Source of the DNA: Mesorhizobium loti
GTDB lineage: Bacteria > Pseudomonadota > Alphaproteobacteria > Rhizobiales > Rhizobiaceae
Direction of reading: 5' to 3'
Length of the DNA: 64,000 nt
Assembly (NCBI RefSeq): GCF_013170705.1
Contig: NZ_CP033334.1
Span: 6,363,501 to 6,427,500, forward strand
Below, piece by piece: positions 26,949 through 36,827 of the stretch. The notes below the pieces were generated by a model. The model saw only the letters and a list, made by a program, of their open reading frames with translations. It did no database searches and had not been told where the DNA came from. The number at the start of each line of letters is the position of its first letter. Within the stretch, counting starts at the first letter, position 1. The position numbers and the translations under genes are program-made.

Positions 26949-28982
26949 TCAGGTTTGTTGGACGCGAGCGGCGTGTGGGGGATGCATGCGAACGCGGCGC
27001 TGCTCCCACAACCTTCGCAGCTCTCCTGTGAGAGCCTCGCGCTGGGCCTGATCCAGCGTAATTGTATCGAGGAGATCCGCGAGCACGGCTTCGCCTTCGA
27101 TCCGCGTCAGCAGATTGAACAAGTCATGGGAAATACGCACGCCGTCACGGCTGGAGTGATCCGTGCGGATTTCGCAGACGGTCTCCTGGCGATCGAGCGC
27201 CGTGTAAGCGCGGACCTTGTGAAGGGATACATAAGGCGGCAATGAAACCGCGAGCGCAGTCCAATCCTGCAGCGTTGCGGCCCGTTTTTTCACGAGGAAC
27301 GGCCCGACCACAAGTCCATCCAACTCTGTCGTCAGGAACGTGGCAATCGAGTCTGCAACTGAATCTACGATGGGCTCGGCATTGTTGTTAAAGGACGTAT
27401 TGAGCAGAATTGGGATGCCTGTCCGCTGCTTGAAGGCATTGATGACGTCCCAGTAGGCCGGACTGGCCTTGCGCGATACTGTCTGCAGCCGAGCCGTACC
27501 GTCGACATGCGTGATGGCGCCGAGCAAACCGCGCTTGGAGTCGCGCACGCGAACCACGAAATTCATGAAGGGAAATTCGCACGCACTACCTGGGAGGTCG
27601 AAAAATTCGCGCGCATCCTCCTCCAGCACTGATGGGGCGAACGGGCGATACCCTTCCCGCTTCTTGACCATAGCGTTGATCCGGTCCTTGTTCGTGGCGG
27701 GCCTGGGGTCGGCAAGAATGCTGCGATTTCCGAGCGCGCGCGGCCCGAACTCCGAACGACCTTGCACCCAGCCGATCACGGCGCCACCGGCCATCCACTC
27801 GGCTGCCCGATCCGCCACCTCCTCCGTGCGTTCAAACTCCAGGTGCCCCGCCCATGCCGTTAGTTCCTCTTCGACAGCGTGATCGCTCGCGAGATCCGGC
27901 CCCCAATAAACCTCCTGCAATCGCGCACGCGGCGCGGGGCGGCCCAGCTCTTCAGACACGATTAGTGCAGCGCCTAATGCGCAGCCAGCGTCATGCGATG
28001 CGGGCTGCACGAAGATGTCTTCGAAAAGTCCTGAATAGAGCAGCTTGCCGTTCATGGAGCAATTGTGCGCAACGCCGCCGGCCAGGCACAACCGCGTCAT
28101 CCCGGTGGCCTCACGATGATGCCAAAGAATGTGAAACACGATGCGTTCGAGCGCTTCCTGCAAGGACGCACTCACATCCTTATGCTGCTGGGTGAATGGC
28201 ATTCCCTTTTGCCGGACCTGAATGCTGCGAAGCAAAGTCGGACCGATGCGGTCGAGGTGGACGCGATACTCGCCGTTTGCAGAGAGTTCATAGAACTGCT
28301 CGAAAAGCTCGCGATAGGGAACGGGATCGCCGTAGGGGGCGAGCCCCATCACCTTATATTCATCGAACAAGCCGTAGCCGAGATACCGGATCGTCTCGAG
28401 ATAAAACTGCCCAAGGGAATTGTTCTCTGGGAAAGTCGCGAGTTGGGCAATTCCAGTGCCAGATCCAACCGCCACGAGCCCCGACAGGAAATCACCAGAG
28501 CCATCAATCGCGAAAATCAGACTTTGCTCGAAGCCCGACATTGCAAAAGCACTCACGGCGTGCGCCTGATGATGACTTACGAATGAGATACGCGAAGCGT
28601 CGAGCTCGCTACCGAACTCCTGCGCCAACAGCTTCTGCACCAACAGTTTAGCATCCAACGGAATGGAGGTGTCCGGCTGGGAAGCAAGCATGTTTTCGAG
28701 CATTGCGTTGCAATAGGCTTCGGTAGCGTAGAACGCCACATGATCGATTTCACTGAGCTGAACCCCAGCGGCTGAAAGACAGTACTGAACCGAACTGATT
28801 GGGAGCTTGTTGGAGTGTTTGATCCGATTGAGGCGCTCCTCTTCTACGGCCGCGATGACCTGTCCGTCTCGGACGAGCACCGCAGCGCCATCGTGCATGA
28901 ATGTGTTCGGAACCTGGAATCTGTTTTCATAGACTTTGTCTAATCCGCCGCTCAATCCTAGACACAGCATCTTGCTCTCCAT
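26949..28982 (-). CDS. nolO: NolO Nod-factor carbamoyltransferase
   Basis: This cytosolic enzyme transfers carbamoyl from carbamoyl phosphate to the non-reducing end of the Nod factor. The 677-residue length fits NolO (about 680) better than NodU (about 560). The N-terminal half is the ASKHA-type domain: MLCLGLSGGLDKVYENRF, FMHDGAAVLV, VEEERLNRIKHS, and SHHQAHAVSAFAMSGFE. The C-terminal carbamoyltransferase domain contains GWVQGRSEFGPRALGNRSIL and LLNTSFNNNAEPIVDS. It is the fifth gene of the nodA-C-I-J-nolO transcript, 253 bp after nodJ, in the order known from NGR234 and M. loti. Confidence 0.85.
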   Translation of the reverse strand: MESKMLCLGLSGGLDKVYENRFQVPNTFMHDGAAVLVRDGQVIAAVEEERLNRIKHSNKLPISSVQYCLSAAGVQLSEIDHVAFYATEAYCNAMLENMLASQPDTSIPLDAKLLVQKLLAQEFGSELDASRISFVSHHQAHAVSAFAMSGFEQSLIFAIDGSGDFLSGLVAVGSGTGIAQLATFPENNSLGQFYLETIRYLGYGLFDEYKVMGLAPYGDPVPYRELFEQFYELSANGEYRVHLDRIGPTLLRSIQVRQKGMPFTQQHKDVSASLQEALERIVFHILWHHREATGMTRLCLAGGVAHNCSMNGKLLYSGLFEDIFVQPASHDAGCALGAALIVSEELGRPAPRARLQEVYWGPDLASDHAVEEELTAWAGHLEFERTEEVADRAAEWMAGGAVIGWVQGRSEFGPRALGNRSILADPRPATNKDRINAMVKKREGYRPFAPSVLEEDAREFFDLPGSACEFPFMNFVVRVRDSKRGLLGAITHVDGTARLQTVSRKASPAYWDVINAFKQRTGIPILLNTSFNNNAEPIVDSVADSIATFLTTELDGLVVGPFLVKKRAATLQDWTALAVSLPPYVSLHKVRAYTALDRQETVCEIRTDHSSRDGVRISHDLFNLLTRIEGEAVLADLLDTITLDQAQREALTGELRRLWEQRRVRMHPPHAARVQQT

Positions 28983-29235
28983 TTATCGTACAGAAGACTG
29001 AATTGGCCTGTCTCAAGGCCGTTTGATCAAAAACACAGGCTGCGTTGTCGTTCGCCGCGGCGAACGCCAGCAGACATCACAACCTCGAAGAAATTCTCTT
29101 TCGCCGGGATCAACATGAGACGTTGAGAGATTGAGTGGATGCCTCCGAACACCCTCCGTGGCATGCCGATTTCTGTTGGCGATGTCGTTTGCCGCACGGA
29201 GTCCGTAGCGCATGTTTATCTCCCGCTCTTTCGCG
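28983..29235. other. nodJ-nolO intergenic spacer
   Basis: About 250 bp without a gene inside the nod operon. I found no nod box and no convincing terminator, so nolO is probably read through from nodA. Confidence 0.4.
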
Positions 29236-30024
29236 TCAGCGCATTAGTCGGCGGCGCAACAGCGCCATTGAGAGGAAGAATGGCAATAGCGCGTACAGGG
29301 CGAGCACACCGACATGCAGGGCGATGCCGCCGATCGGGCGATCAAGCATAACCGGGCGAATGAGGTCGATCGAATGTGATAGCGGCATGCATCGCGCTAT
29401 CTGCTGAAAGGCGTCAGGCAGCTGATTCAATGGGAAAACGGCGCCCGACAGGAACAGCATAGGTGTGAGGACAAGCGTCTGGTAAAACACGAAGTAATCG
29501 AAGCTGGGTGAAAGCGCGGTGACGATCATCGCGAGGCTCGCAAATACGCACCCAGTGAGAGCAATGATTGGCAGCGCATAGAGGACGGACGGCCAGGCTG
29601 CATAACCCAACGTTGCGGTGACAATGGTGATTGCCGCACCGGCCAAGAAGGCCTTGGTGGCTGCCCACGCGAGTTCACCCAGAACGATGTCGCCGAGGGT
29701 AACGTGCGTATACAGCATCGCTTCCCAAGTGCGCTGAGAGTGCATGCGAGCGAAAGCCGCGTACAATGTTTCGAGGGTTGCGGCGGTCATCGCACTTACC
29801 GCGACCATGCCGGCTGCCAAAAAGGCTATATACGACGCACCGTCGACGCGGCCGACCATTATGCCGAGGCCGGTGCCGAGGCCGAAAAGGTAGATCATGG
29901 GATCGGCAAGGTTGCCGAGAATCGACACGAGTGCGACTTTCTTCCATGCCAGATAGTTGCGGCGCCACACCGCAACCCAGTTCCACGCATTGGCCGGCAA
30001 CGCCGCCGCATAAGCTTCAATCAT
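29236..30024 (-). CDS. nodJ: NodJ, permease of the Nod-factor ABC exporter
   Basis: NodJ is the ABC-2-type membrane subunit that works with NodI to move Nod factors out of the cell. The 262-residue protein has six predicted membrane helices. NodJ-typical stretches include [19 protein letters not shown] near the N-terminus, [10 protein letters not shown], and [15 protein letters not shown] followed by [11 protein letters not shown] near the end. The ATG lies 3 bp after the nodI stop, so the genes are coupled. Confidence 0.92.
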   Translation of the reverse strand: MIEAYAAALPANAWNWVAVWRRNYLAWKKVALVSILGNLADPMIYLFGLGTGLGIMVGRVDGASYIAFLAAGMVAVSAMTAATLETLYAAFARMHSQRTWEAMLYTHVTLGDIVLGELAWAATKAFLAGAAITIVTATLGYAAWPSVLYALPIIALTGCVFASLAMIVTALSPSFDYFVFYQTLVLTPMLFLSGAVFPLNQLPDAFQQIARCMPLSHSIDLIRPVMLDRPIGGIALHVGVLALYALLPFFLSMALLRRRLMR

Positions 30025-30027
30025 GGT

Positions 30028-31095
30028 TCACTCCTCCATCTCGCGCCCGGTCAGCCGCAAGAAAACATCCTCGAGATTGGCTGGACGCAGAAGAAGGCGC
30101 AGACCTGCTCGCCCGTGCAGTTGCGTGCGCACCTGCTCAGGGTCTGGCGCATAGCAATAAAGGGTTTCGCCGCTCACCTCGATGCGCTGAGAATGCGGCT
30201 TGACCAGCGATTGCAACTCGTGGGGATCGCCGCCGTAAATCTCCATGACCTGGCATCCGATATGCTCGTTGATCAACGCCTGCGGGAGGCCTTCGGCGAT
30301 ATTGCGACCCTTTTCGAGCACGCACAGCCGATCGCATAATCGCTCAGCCTCTTCCATGAAATGCGTCGTCAGGATAATCGTCTTGCCGCGGGCCAACAGG
30401 GCGCGCAGCCGCTCCCAGATCAAGTGGCGCGCGTGCGGATCAAGGCCGGTGGTCGGCTCATCCATCACAATGAGCTGGGGGTCGTTGATCAACGCCCGCG
30501 CCATCGTCAGGCATCGCTTCATGCCGCCGGACAATTCCGAGACGCGCGCATCCGCCTTGCGCTCGAGGCGAGCGAACTCGAGAAGCGACGGGATGACCGC
30601 TTCGGCCTCGCGTGTGCTCATGCCGAAGTAGCGCCCGAACACCAGCAGGTTCTCGCGTACGGTGAATTCCTGGTCAAGATTGTCGAATTGCGGGACCACG
30701 CCAATGCCCCTGCGCGCCAGCCGAGCGCGTGCCGGCACCGGGAGGCCGAGCACCGTGATCGTGCCCGCGTCAGGGCATGTCATTCCGAGAAGCATACGCG
30801 CAATCGTGCTTTTGCCCGCGCCGTTTGGTCCGAGGAGGCCGAAACATTCTCCCGACGCAACGGTGAACGACAGTTCGTCGACGACGACCTTGTTCCCATA
30901 CGACTTGGTTACGCCTGTAAAATCGACCGCCACGGTCGAGGCAGAGTCAGACACGGAGCTTTTCGCGCTTGATTGCTCGTGAGACTCCCGTTCGATCTGA
31001 CCAGTCTCGGGCCGCCGCAAATCCTTAGGGTCCAACTCGCGCATCAACACTTGATCTTTCTGGTCCTGGCTCAAAACTCTTCCGCCTGAGATCAC
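30028..31095 (-). CDS. nodI: NodI, ATPase of the Nod-factor ABC exporter
   Basis: This is the ATP-binding subunit of the Nod-factor exporter. The frame begins with GTG at 31095, five bases after the nodC stop; an ATG at 31044 ([11 protein letters not shown]) is an alternative. The first ~50 residues are a charged non-conserved tail. Motifs: Walker [10 protein letters not shown] (residues ~89-97), signature [12 protein letters not shown], Walker [15 protein letters not shown]-loop [13 protein letters not shown]. The C-terminal ~70 residues are the NodI-specific extension. Confidence 0.92.
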   Translation of the reverse strand: MISGGRVLSQDQKDQVLMRELDPKDLRRPETGQIERESHEQSSAKSSVSDSASTVAVDFTGVTKSYGNKVVVDELSFTVASGECFGLLGPNGAGKSTIARMLLGMTCPDAGTITVLGLPVPARARLARRGIGVVPQFDNLDQEFTVRENLLVFGRYFGMSTREAEAVIPSLLEFARLERKADARVSELSGGMKRCLTMARALINDPQLIVMDEPTTGLDPHARHLIWERLRALLARGKTIILTTHFMEEAERLCDRLCVLEKGRNIAEGLPQALINEHIGCQVMEIYGGDPHELQSLVKPHSQRIEVSGETLYCYAPDPEQVRTQLHGRAGLRLLLRPANLEDVFLRLTGREMEE

Positions 31096-31099
31096 GTGA

Positions 31100-32374
31100 C
31101 TATTGCTGTTCGCTGTAAGTTGCTTCGGATCCTACCAAGGTCGGCTTTGAAAGCGCGCCGCCGATGTCTGGCACCTTGGTCGCAGAGCTTCGCGACAGCC
31201 AATCGCTATTGCTCAATGTACACAGCGCGTATGCTTTCAATGGGAGCAAGAGAGAGATGTTGATGAGTGTGTGGAGCGAGAATCCGAGAAATCGAAGTTG
31301 GCGCGCACGAAACGCTGCCACGCTGCAGCGAACTATGGTCATGGCTGCAAGCGTCAGGCATGCCGTCCAAGGCACAGTACCTGTCGTTACGAATTGCGCG
31401 AGCCCCGCCAGGACCGACAAAGAGAGCAATAATGGGCCAAGGTTCTGGCCAATCACGTCCAATGTGAGATAAATATTAAGGCCGCGCAGCAGGTGGAGTG
31501 ATAGCAGCGTGTCACGGAAAGTGCTCCGGGCCCAGCGAAGTTGTTGACGCAGATAGGGACCTATCCTGTCGGGAACGACTGTTGCCGCGACGGCCTCCGG
31601 AACATACTCGGTTCGGAAGCCTGCTTTCAGCATAAGGATCGTGAGGTGGCGATCCTCACCGAAGTCGCTCGGCTTCCCTCGAAAGCGTTGCGTCTCGTAT
31701 TGATCCAGCACCGAAAGAAGCGCGGATCGCCGGTACATGGCACACGGTCCGCAGCAACACATGACGGCACCGAATCGAGCCTGTGCAGCCCGCTCTTCGT
31801 TGCAGGCGAGCCAGTACTCCATGTCGATCAACCGCGTCAGCCAAGTTTCACTGCGGTTGCTAGCCGCCAACTGGCCCATGGCCGCGCCGATCGCTTGATC
31901 TTGCATCTTTAGCGCAAGCCTTGTGACGACGTCCGGCGCGAGTATCGTGTCCGAATCTACATTGAGCACCAAATCGCCGCACGAGCGGCGAACCGCGGCA
32001 ATCTGCGCCTTTCGCTTTCCGACATTCTTTGGGAGCGCAATGAAGTTGAACCTCGGGTCGTGCCCGTATTCCTCTTGTACACCTACGAGGGCATCTCGGT
32101 TTGCAGAACCGTCATCAACAACATAGACCTGCAGTTTTCCGGCGTATTCCTGACTTGCAATGGATGCCAGGCAGTCGGACAGGGTGCGAGGCGCCTCGTT
32201 GTAGGACGGGATAATGACATCGACGCTCGGCCAAGGCTCACCGCCGGCCGGGTCGCCCGACGTCGGCGCTACCTTTGTAGGCAGGGTATAAAACACCTGC
32301 GCGGTTTTATAAACGGTCGACAGCAGCGCATAAGAGCAGATGGCAACCGTACTGGCTGTGGCAAACAGGTTCAT
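31100..32374 (-). CDS. nodC: NodC N-acetylglucosaminyltransferase (chitin synthase)
   Basis: NodC builds the chitin-oligosaccharide backbone of the Nod factor from UDP-GlcNAc at the inner membrane. The 424-residue GT2 enzyme has an N-terminal membrane helix, then [10 protein letters not shown], the DDG and DSD motifs ([19 protein letters not shown]), the catalytic GEDRHLT and the QQLRWARST motif, and three or four C-terminal helices. Its ATG overlaps the stop of a 20-codon ORF that links it to nodA, in the place where nodB stands in most rhizobia. Confidence 0.95.
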   Translation of the reverse strand: MNLFATASTVAICSYALLSTVYKTAQVFYTLPTKVAPTSGDPAGGEPWPSVDVIIPSYNEAPRTLSDCLASIASQEYAGKLQVYVVDDGSANRDALVGVQEEYGHDPRFNFIALPKNVGKRKAQIAAVRRSCGDLVLNVDSDTILAPDVVTRLALKMQDQAIGAAMGQLAASNRSETWLTRLIDMEYWLACNEERAAQARFGAVMCCCGPCAMYRRSALLSVLDQYETQRFRGKPSDFGEDRHLTILMLKAGFRTEYVPEAVAATVVPDRIGPYLRQQLRWARSTFRDTLLSLHLLRGLNIYLTLDVIGQNLGPLLLSLSVLAGLAQFVTTGTVPWTACLTLAAMTIVRCSVAAFRARQLRFLGFSLHTLINISLLLPLKAYALCTLSNSDWLSRSSATKVPDIGGALSKPTLVGSEATYSEQQ

Positions 32375-32433
32375 GAGATGTCAGATTTTTCTGTGAATTT
32401 GAGGAAGCGAGCGGATAACAAATCCGCGGTCAT
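32371..32433 (-). CDS. 20-codon mini-ORF bridging nodA and nodC
   Basis: The ATG overlaps the nodA stop and the TGA overlaps the nodC ATG, both as ATGA. The product would be a 20-residue peptide beginning [10 protein letters not shown] and ending EKSDIS, not recognisably NodB. It sits exactly where nodB is found in nodABC operons. The simplest reading is a deletion scar of nodB that keeps ribosomes moving from nodA into nodC. Whether the peptide itself matters is unknown. Confidence 0.45.
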
Positions 32434-33023
32434 AGCTCTGGCCCGTTCCGATCGATCAAAGTGCCGGCCGGCCACTCGCTCATCGAGCGTCCAATTGGGA
32501 GCACCATGAGGAGTACGTCGTCGTCCACTCGCGTGGGAGGCAGATCGGGGTACACCTCCGGGAGGGTTGAACGCACGCGAACGCCTGTCAAAATGTTCGC
32601 CAAGCCTTTCCGACAGAACCTCCCAACATGGTTCCGGAGCGCTTGCCGAACCGTGCCGAAAGCGAATGGAACGCCAAGCTGCTGCAGCACTGGATACATC
32701 ACGCTAATCGAATGGGCGATTCCCAGCCCCTCAAGATCCGGACGCACCCCATATAGACCGAGTTCAGCGACAAGCTGATCAGCGTCGCCAACTTTGATGT
32801 ATCGGCGCAGCAGCCCCAAGTGAGCCGCTACCCCGTGCACATCATAGCCGATTGCGCGGACCTCCGGCCTTGCACCGGCCCAGCTCCGACCGCCTGCGAA
32901 TTGCTTTCCATTAAAGGCTCCGGTCGGCTCATAGGTCTTCCGTAAGAACTCAGAGAGTTCGAGGTGATCGGAAAGCTGCAATTCATTTTCCCAGCACAAC
33001 CTCCACTGCACGTCATTGCGCAT
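32430..33023 (-). CDS. nodA: NodA N-acyltransferase (intact)
   Basis: NodA attaches the fatty acid to the free amino group of the deacetylated chitin oligomer and is a host-range determinant. I choose the ATG at 33023 ([20 protein letters not shown]), which gives the standard ~197 residues; the open frame has an ATG 12 codons upstream. Recognisable motifs: [60 protein letters not shown], and the end [17 protein letters not shown]. It is the only complete nodA of four in the window. A near-consensus nod box lies about 96 bp upstream. Confidence 0.95.
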   Translation of the reverse strand: MRNDVQWRLCWENELQLSDHLELSEFLRKTYEPTGAFNGKQFAGGRSWAGARPEVRAIGYDVHGVAAHLGLLRRYIKVGDADQLVAELGLYGVRPDLEGLGIAHSISVMYPVLQQLGVPFAFGTVRQALRNHVGRFCRKGLANILTGVRVRSTLPEVYPDLPPTRVDDDVLLMVLPIGRSMSEWPAGTLIDRNGPEL

Positions 33024-33118
33024 GCGAAGACTTCCTCTTTTTCGGGTTCTTTTGTGCACCTCACGCGGTAGAGCAGCGGCGGTGCATGTCAGGTGGGCGG
33101 TTAATGAACGACCCGCCC

Positions 33119-33166
33119 GGATTGGTAAAATTGATTGTTTAGATCGCGAGCATCCACGCTGTGGAT
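33119..33166 (-). promoter_or_regulatory. nod box (copy C), upstream of nodA
   Basis: Minus strand: ATCCACAGCGTGGATG, six bases, ATCTAAACAATCAATTTT, then ACCAATCC. It is the best match to consensus of the four in the window and points toward nodA-C-I-J-nolO. A tiny nodD scrap (33175-33217) lies divergently. Confidence 0.92.
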
Positions 33167-33174
33167 GTTAAAAC

Positions 33175-33217
33175 CATGCGTTGATCTGGACCTCTGGTCG
33201 TGCTCGATCGGCCCGAT
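33175..33217 (+). pseudogene. nodD: Tiny nodD 5' scrap
   Basis: About 43 bp after the nod box resemble the first codons of nodD (ATGCG, then TTGATCTGGACCTC and GTCGTGCTCGA) with an internal deletion. It shows that a divergent nodD once lay here. Confidence 0.6.
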
Positions 33218-33339
33218 AAAGCGACGACACCGATGGCAGCTGTCGGTGACAAAACCTGCCTCAAGAGCGGCCGCCAGCAGCGTGGCTGCGCCTCGTGCCG
33301 AAGCAGCGATCAAGTGGAGGATGGGCCCGACTGTTAGAC

Positions 33340-33735
33340 GTCGGCAAATGCGGGGACCGTTGACGCACGATTCGCGCAGCTTTCCGAACTTAAGCCCACG
33401 AGCGAAAAAGGTTTCGAGGGGCTGATCGCCGCCACCCTCAATGCAATTACCGGCATTCCGTTCTGGCTTGCCAGCAGCGGTGATCAGCGCGGGTCGACGG
33501 CAAGTCCGCCTTTGAAGGCGCGGTCGCTTCGAGCTCTATACTGACGACCTGCCGTGAAAGGACGTTCTTTCGAAAATCCCCGACTTCGTTCGACACAACG
33601 ACCACGCCGATCTCGTTTGGGTTCTGGGCGCGACCCGTACGGTCCCGGGCCAGCTTGAAGATGATGTGCGTGCCGACGACGGTGCCAAAGAAGGCATCAG
33701 CGTTCTGATTCTCGATTGGATCCAGCTAACTTGTT
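33340..33735 (+). pseudogene. Remnant of an unknown, possibly nuclease-like gene
   Basis: Two frames joined by a shift near 33490 read FARLSEL-like text, KGFEGLIAATLNAITGIPFW, then VDGKSAFEGAVAFELYTDDL and DVLSKIPDFVRHNDHADLVW, VLGATRTVPG. An in-frame stop follows the DDLP segment. The pattern of conserved acidic residues hints at a PD-(D/E)XK-like domain, but I do not recognise the family. It lies between the nodA nod box and nodS and is not functional. Confidence 0.35.
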
Positions 33736-33811
33736 GCAATCAGGCGCTCTTATACGTCCTCATATTGGGTGCTTGACACCACAGAAGCGCACAGGGTCTC
33801 CAAGTGTTTCA

Positions 33812-34444
33812 TCAGGAAGCGGAAATCGGCTTTCGGAAGAGGGCCAGCAGGCAGTCTTCATTGATCGACGCGCCCCGGCACTCGATGCACTCGATCTCGG
33901 TCAACGATTCGTTCAGCATGGCGATGGTGGTCTCTGCACCAGCAGCGTGCCCCCAGCGTTGGCAATTGGCGTCACGTGCCGACCCGAAAACCAGATGCCC
34001 GCCTGGCGCAAGCAGGCCTACCAAGTTGCGGACTGCCGCGCGGATCTGAACGAGGTCTCCGACGTAGTAAAGAACCTCCGCAACGATGATCAGGTCGAAC
34101 AGCTCATCACTCGAAAACTGTTGAACATCGGAGATTACCCAGCTGATGTGCGGCGCCTCCTTCATGCGTAAACGTGCTCGCGTAATCGCAGGCTCCACGA
34201 CATCGATCACAGTGAGCCGCTGGCAAAGGGGGGCTAGCCGCTCCGTAAAGGCGCCGGCAGCGCACCCGACTTCGAGCGCATTTGCGACTGGACCTTGCGC
34301 AAGTGACAACCGGAGAATTTGGGTGTGGCGCTCCCGCTCGAACGGGTTGCCATCGAGCCGCCATGGATCGTCTGCGGCCATTTCTCGATTCAACAGTTCA
34401 TGATCGATTTTATGGGTCAAATTCACACCTAGCCAATGCAGCAA
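33812..34444 (-). CDS. nodS: NodS Nod-factor N-methyltransferase
   Basis: NodS methylates the free amino group of the deacetylated chitin oligomer using S-adenosylmethionine, giving N-methylated Nod factors. The 210-residue protein has NodS-like text at its N-terminus (HELLNREMAADDPWRLDGNP, FERERHTQILRLSL) and the SAM-binding motif NALEVGCAAGAFTERLAP near residue 56, followed by FDLIIVAEVLYYVGD. A weaker nod box lies about 290 bp upstream at 34731. A separate nod box (copy C) follows before nodA, so nodS is not strictly dependent on the nodA promoter. Confidence 0.92.
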   Translation of the reverse strand: MLHWLGVNLTHKIDHELLNREMAADDPWRLDGNPFERERHTQILRLSLAQGPVANALEVGCAAGAFTERLAPLCQRLTVIDVVEPAITRARLRMKEAPHISWVISDVQQFSSDELFDLIIVAEVLYYVGDLVQIRAAVRNLVGLLAPGGHLVFGSARDANCQRWGHAAGAETTIAMLNESLTEIECIECRGASINEDCLLALFRKPISAS

Positions 34445-34730
34445 TCACCGGCGCTGCAAATGCCGTCAAATGTCGGTAGGGTCGGGGCCCGGGCACGCTA
34501 ATTCTGAGAAGCGGGGTCGTTCGTGAGACCCGATGTCAAAACGCGAGTCGGTTGGACGCGCGACATAGACACCGATGAGGAAGAACCTCCCGGCAGCAAT
34601 TTCCACTGCCTTCGGATCGTTGCATTCTGTTGCTCCTTTGGGGCTAGGTGGTTGGTGCTCAGGCTTTTTCGTCGGACGTACTTGCGGGCCGAGGCAGTTG
34701 ATTTCGGTCACCCTCCTATTAGGGCCGGCA
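34445..34730. other. nodS leader region
   Basis: About 285 bp between nod box D and the nodS start. No gene is supported; overlapping frames on both strands are without family features. Confidence 0.4.
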
Positions 34731-34778
34731 GGATTGGCAAAATTGATTGTTTGGATGACAGCCATCCACGCCCCAAGC
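34731..34778 (-). promoter_or_regulatory. nod box (copy D), partial, upstream of nodS
   Basis: Minus strand: GTGGATG, six bases, ATCCAAACAATCAATTTT and GCCAATCC. The downstream half is excellent, but the distal ATCCA repeat is degenerate (GGGGC), so binding may be weaker than at the other boxes. Confidence 0.75.
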
Positions 34779-34913
34779 ACATCGAAGGCGGAATTGGGCG
34801 TGGCTGGGTCCGCGCCTGTGTGGCACTGGCCGACAAACGCATTGCGGCGCGCGGGAATTGCGCACACACGCGGCGATTGACACGCTGATGACCCGCGACG
34901 GAAGAGGCTCGCG

Positions 34914-35041
34914 GCATTCAGCAACGCCATCTTCATCAAGCATGGATCCTACCTTGTGCAGGAGATTGTCAATCTCGCAGACGCGATCGAGTTTGTGGAG
35001 GAGTGGCCGGAGGACCGCCGCAGTCTGATCCATGCTGTGGT
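34914..35041 (+). pseudogene. DUF982-like gene fragment cut by an IS
   Basis: The plus-strand frame reads FSNAIFIKHGSYLVQEIVNL, ADAIEFVEEWPEDRRS, LIHAVV, matching the small rhizobial DUF982 family (for example an EFLxEWPxxRR core). The frame is interrupted by the IS whose terminal repeat starts at 35042. Sequence after the IS (36830 onward, TVDRCFRFGRW) may be the continuation. Confidence 0.5.
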
Positions 35042-36827
35042 GCGGCGATCTGGGAGAGACCTCGCATTGCCTCGTCGAAAATGTTCCTGAATGTTCAACC
35101 GTTGCCTCACATAAGTTGCTCCCTACCGAGGGGTAAGAGCAGGGGCGACTATGGGACGGCTGAGCATGGCGACAAGGAAAGAACTGACGACGGCGGTTTC
35201 AGAGCGCTATCGTGCTTCGACGCGAGCGGAGAAGGCGAGAATTTTGGATGAGTTCGTCGTCGTCACGGGCTTTCACCGCAAGCACGCGATGCGGCTGCTA
35301 CGACGCGGTGAGGGGCCGTTTGCAGGCCGGCGAGCGCGGCCGCGGATTTATGATGAAGCGGAACGCAATGCGCTCATATTGCTCTGGGAGGCGTCCGACC
35401 GCGTCTGCGGCAAGCGGCTGAAGGCGTTGCTGCCCATCCTTCTCGAGGCGATGGAACGGCACGGTCATTTTGACCTGGCGCCCGAAATCCGGGGCAAATT
35501 GCTGGCGATGAGCGCGGCCACGATCGACAGGACGTTGGGACCGATCCGAGAAGGCTTGGGACGTCCCCGACGACGGCCTGCAGCGCATGCCCTGCGACGG
35601 AGCATTCCCATTAGAACGTCGGCGGATTGGGACGATCCAGCGCCAGGCTTCGTTGAGGCGGACCTCGTGGCCCATAGCGGCCCTTCGGCTCGCGGCAGCT
35701 TCATCCAAACCCTCGTGCTCACCGACATCGCGACCGGCTGGACGGAATGTGCGCCGCTGCTGGTTCGCGAACAGACGCTGTTGAGCACGGTGCTCACAGA
35801 ATTGCGCAAGCAACTGCCCTTCGCGCTTCTCGGCCTGGATACGGACAACGACACCGTTTTCATGAACGAGACGCTGAAGGCCTATTGCGTCGCCGCCAAC
35901 ATCGTCTTCACGCGCTGCCGCCCCTACCGCAAGAATGACCAGGCCTTTGTCGAGCAGAAGAATGGCGCCGTGGTGCGTAGGATGGTCGGATATCGTCGGT
36001 TCGAGGGGCTGGAGGCCGCCACGCTGCTAGCGAAGCTCTACCGGTCAGCGCGGCTGTTCGTGAACTTCTTTCAGCCATCGTTCAAGTTGATCGCGAAGCA
36101 GCGCGACGGCGCGCGTGTGCGCAAGACGTATAGTCCGCCAGCTACGCCGCATCAGCGTCTGGTTGCCGACCCTCGCACCTCAGATGCAGTCCGCTCCCGT
36201 CTGCAGGAAATCTACGCCGGGCTCGATCCTGTCCTGCTGTTGCGCGATATCCGCGCCGTGCAGGAGCGACTCGCTGCGCTTGCCGATACTCCGCCGGCCA
36301 TGCGCCCTGACGGAACAGCTCAGCCAATCGACCTTTTCCTGGCGAGTTTGCGGACTGCTTGGAAGGACGGAGCTATCCGGCCGACGGATCGCCCGATTGT
36401 GAAAGCCAAAAGGGGGCGGCGGCGTCCTGACCCTCTCGTCAAGGCGACTGCGGACTTACGAAATTGGTTCGAAGCCGAACCATGGCGAACCGGCAGCGAA
36501 CTTCTGTCACGACTGCAGGCCGAGTATCCCGGCGATTACCCGGACAAACTGCTTCGAACGCTTCAGCGTCGTCTGAAGGTCTGGCGCAGCGAACAGGCGG
36601 ACGCGTTGCTGTTTGGCCCCTTGATCAAGGAGCCGCCGATCCTGGAGATCGCAGGGCCACACTGAGGCGCCGTGGCGCTCGCGAAGGAGGCCGGGCGCTG
36701 CGAAACCCGGCCATCTCCGCGCCCGGCCTCCTTAGCCCCAAGCCGGGAGCAAAATGAATGAGGCAACGCTCGAATCTCGAGGAACATCGTTACGTGAGGC
36801 AATACGAGGTCTCTCCCAGATCGCCGC
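35042..36827 (+). mobile_element. Complete insertion sequence with integrase-type transposase
   Basis: A ~1.79-kb element bounded by 32-bp inverted repeats, 35042-35073 (starting GCGGCGATCTGGGAGAGACC) and 36796-36827, which match at 31 of 32 positions. It holds one intact transposase gene. Flanking CTGTGG at 35035-35040 and about 36834-36839 may be part of a target duplication, but the end points are not certain. It interrupts the DUF982-like gene. Confidence 0.8.
35151..36665 (+). CDS. DDE integrase-type transposase
   Basis: This 504-residue transposase has an N-terminal helix-turn-helix region (RKELTTAVSERYRASTRAEK, GFHRKHAMRLLRRGEGP). The rve-like DDE core includes PGFVEADLVAHSG (Asp1), LLGLDTDNDTVFMNE (Asp2) and NDQAFVEQKNGAVVRRMVGY (Glu). 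A C-terminal basic region follows (KAKRGRRRPDP). It may start at 35151 or at the ATG at 35166. I cannot name the IS family with certainty; the long integrase-like protein suggests an ISNCY- or IS481-related group. The gene is uninterrupted, so the element may be active. Confidence 0.85.
   Translation: MGRLSMATRKELTTAVSERYRASTRAEKARILDEFVVVTGFHRKHAMRLLRRGEGPFAGRRARPRIYDEAERNALILLWEASDRVCGKRLKALLPILLEAMERHGHFDLAPEIRGKLLAMSAATIDRTLGPIREGLGRPRRRPAAHALRRSIPIRTSADWDDPAPGFVEADLVAHSGPSARGSFIQTLVLTDIATGWTECAPLLVREQTLLSTVLTELRKQLPFALLGLDTDNDTVFMNETLKAYCVAANIVFTRCRPYRKNDQAFVEQKNGAVVRRMVGYRRFEGLEAATLLAKLYRSARLFVNFFQPSFKLIAKQRDGARVRKTYSPPATPHQRLVADPRTSDAVRSRLQEIYAGLDPVLLLRDIRAVQERLAALADTPPAMRPDGTAQPIDLFLASLRTAWKDGAIRPTDRPIVKAKRGRRRPDPLVKATADLRNWFEAEPWRTGSELLSRLQAEYPGDYPDKLLRTLQRRLKVWRSEQADALLFGPLIKEPPILEIAGPH

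Noticed and set aside
34466..34939. Minus-strand frame across nod box D
   Set aside because: It runs through the nod box and the DUF982 fragment and has no family features.
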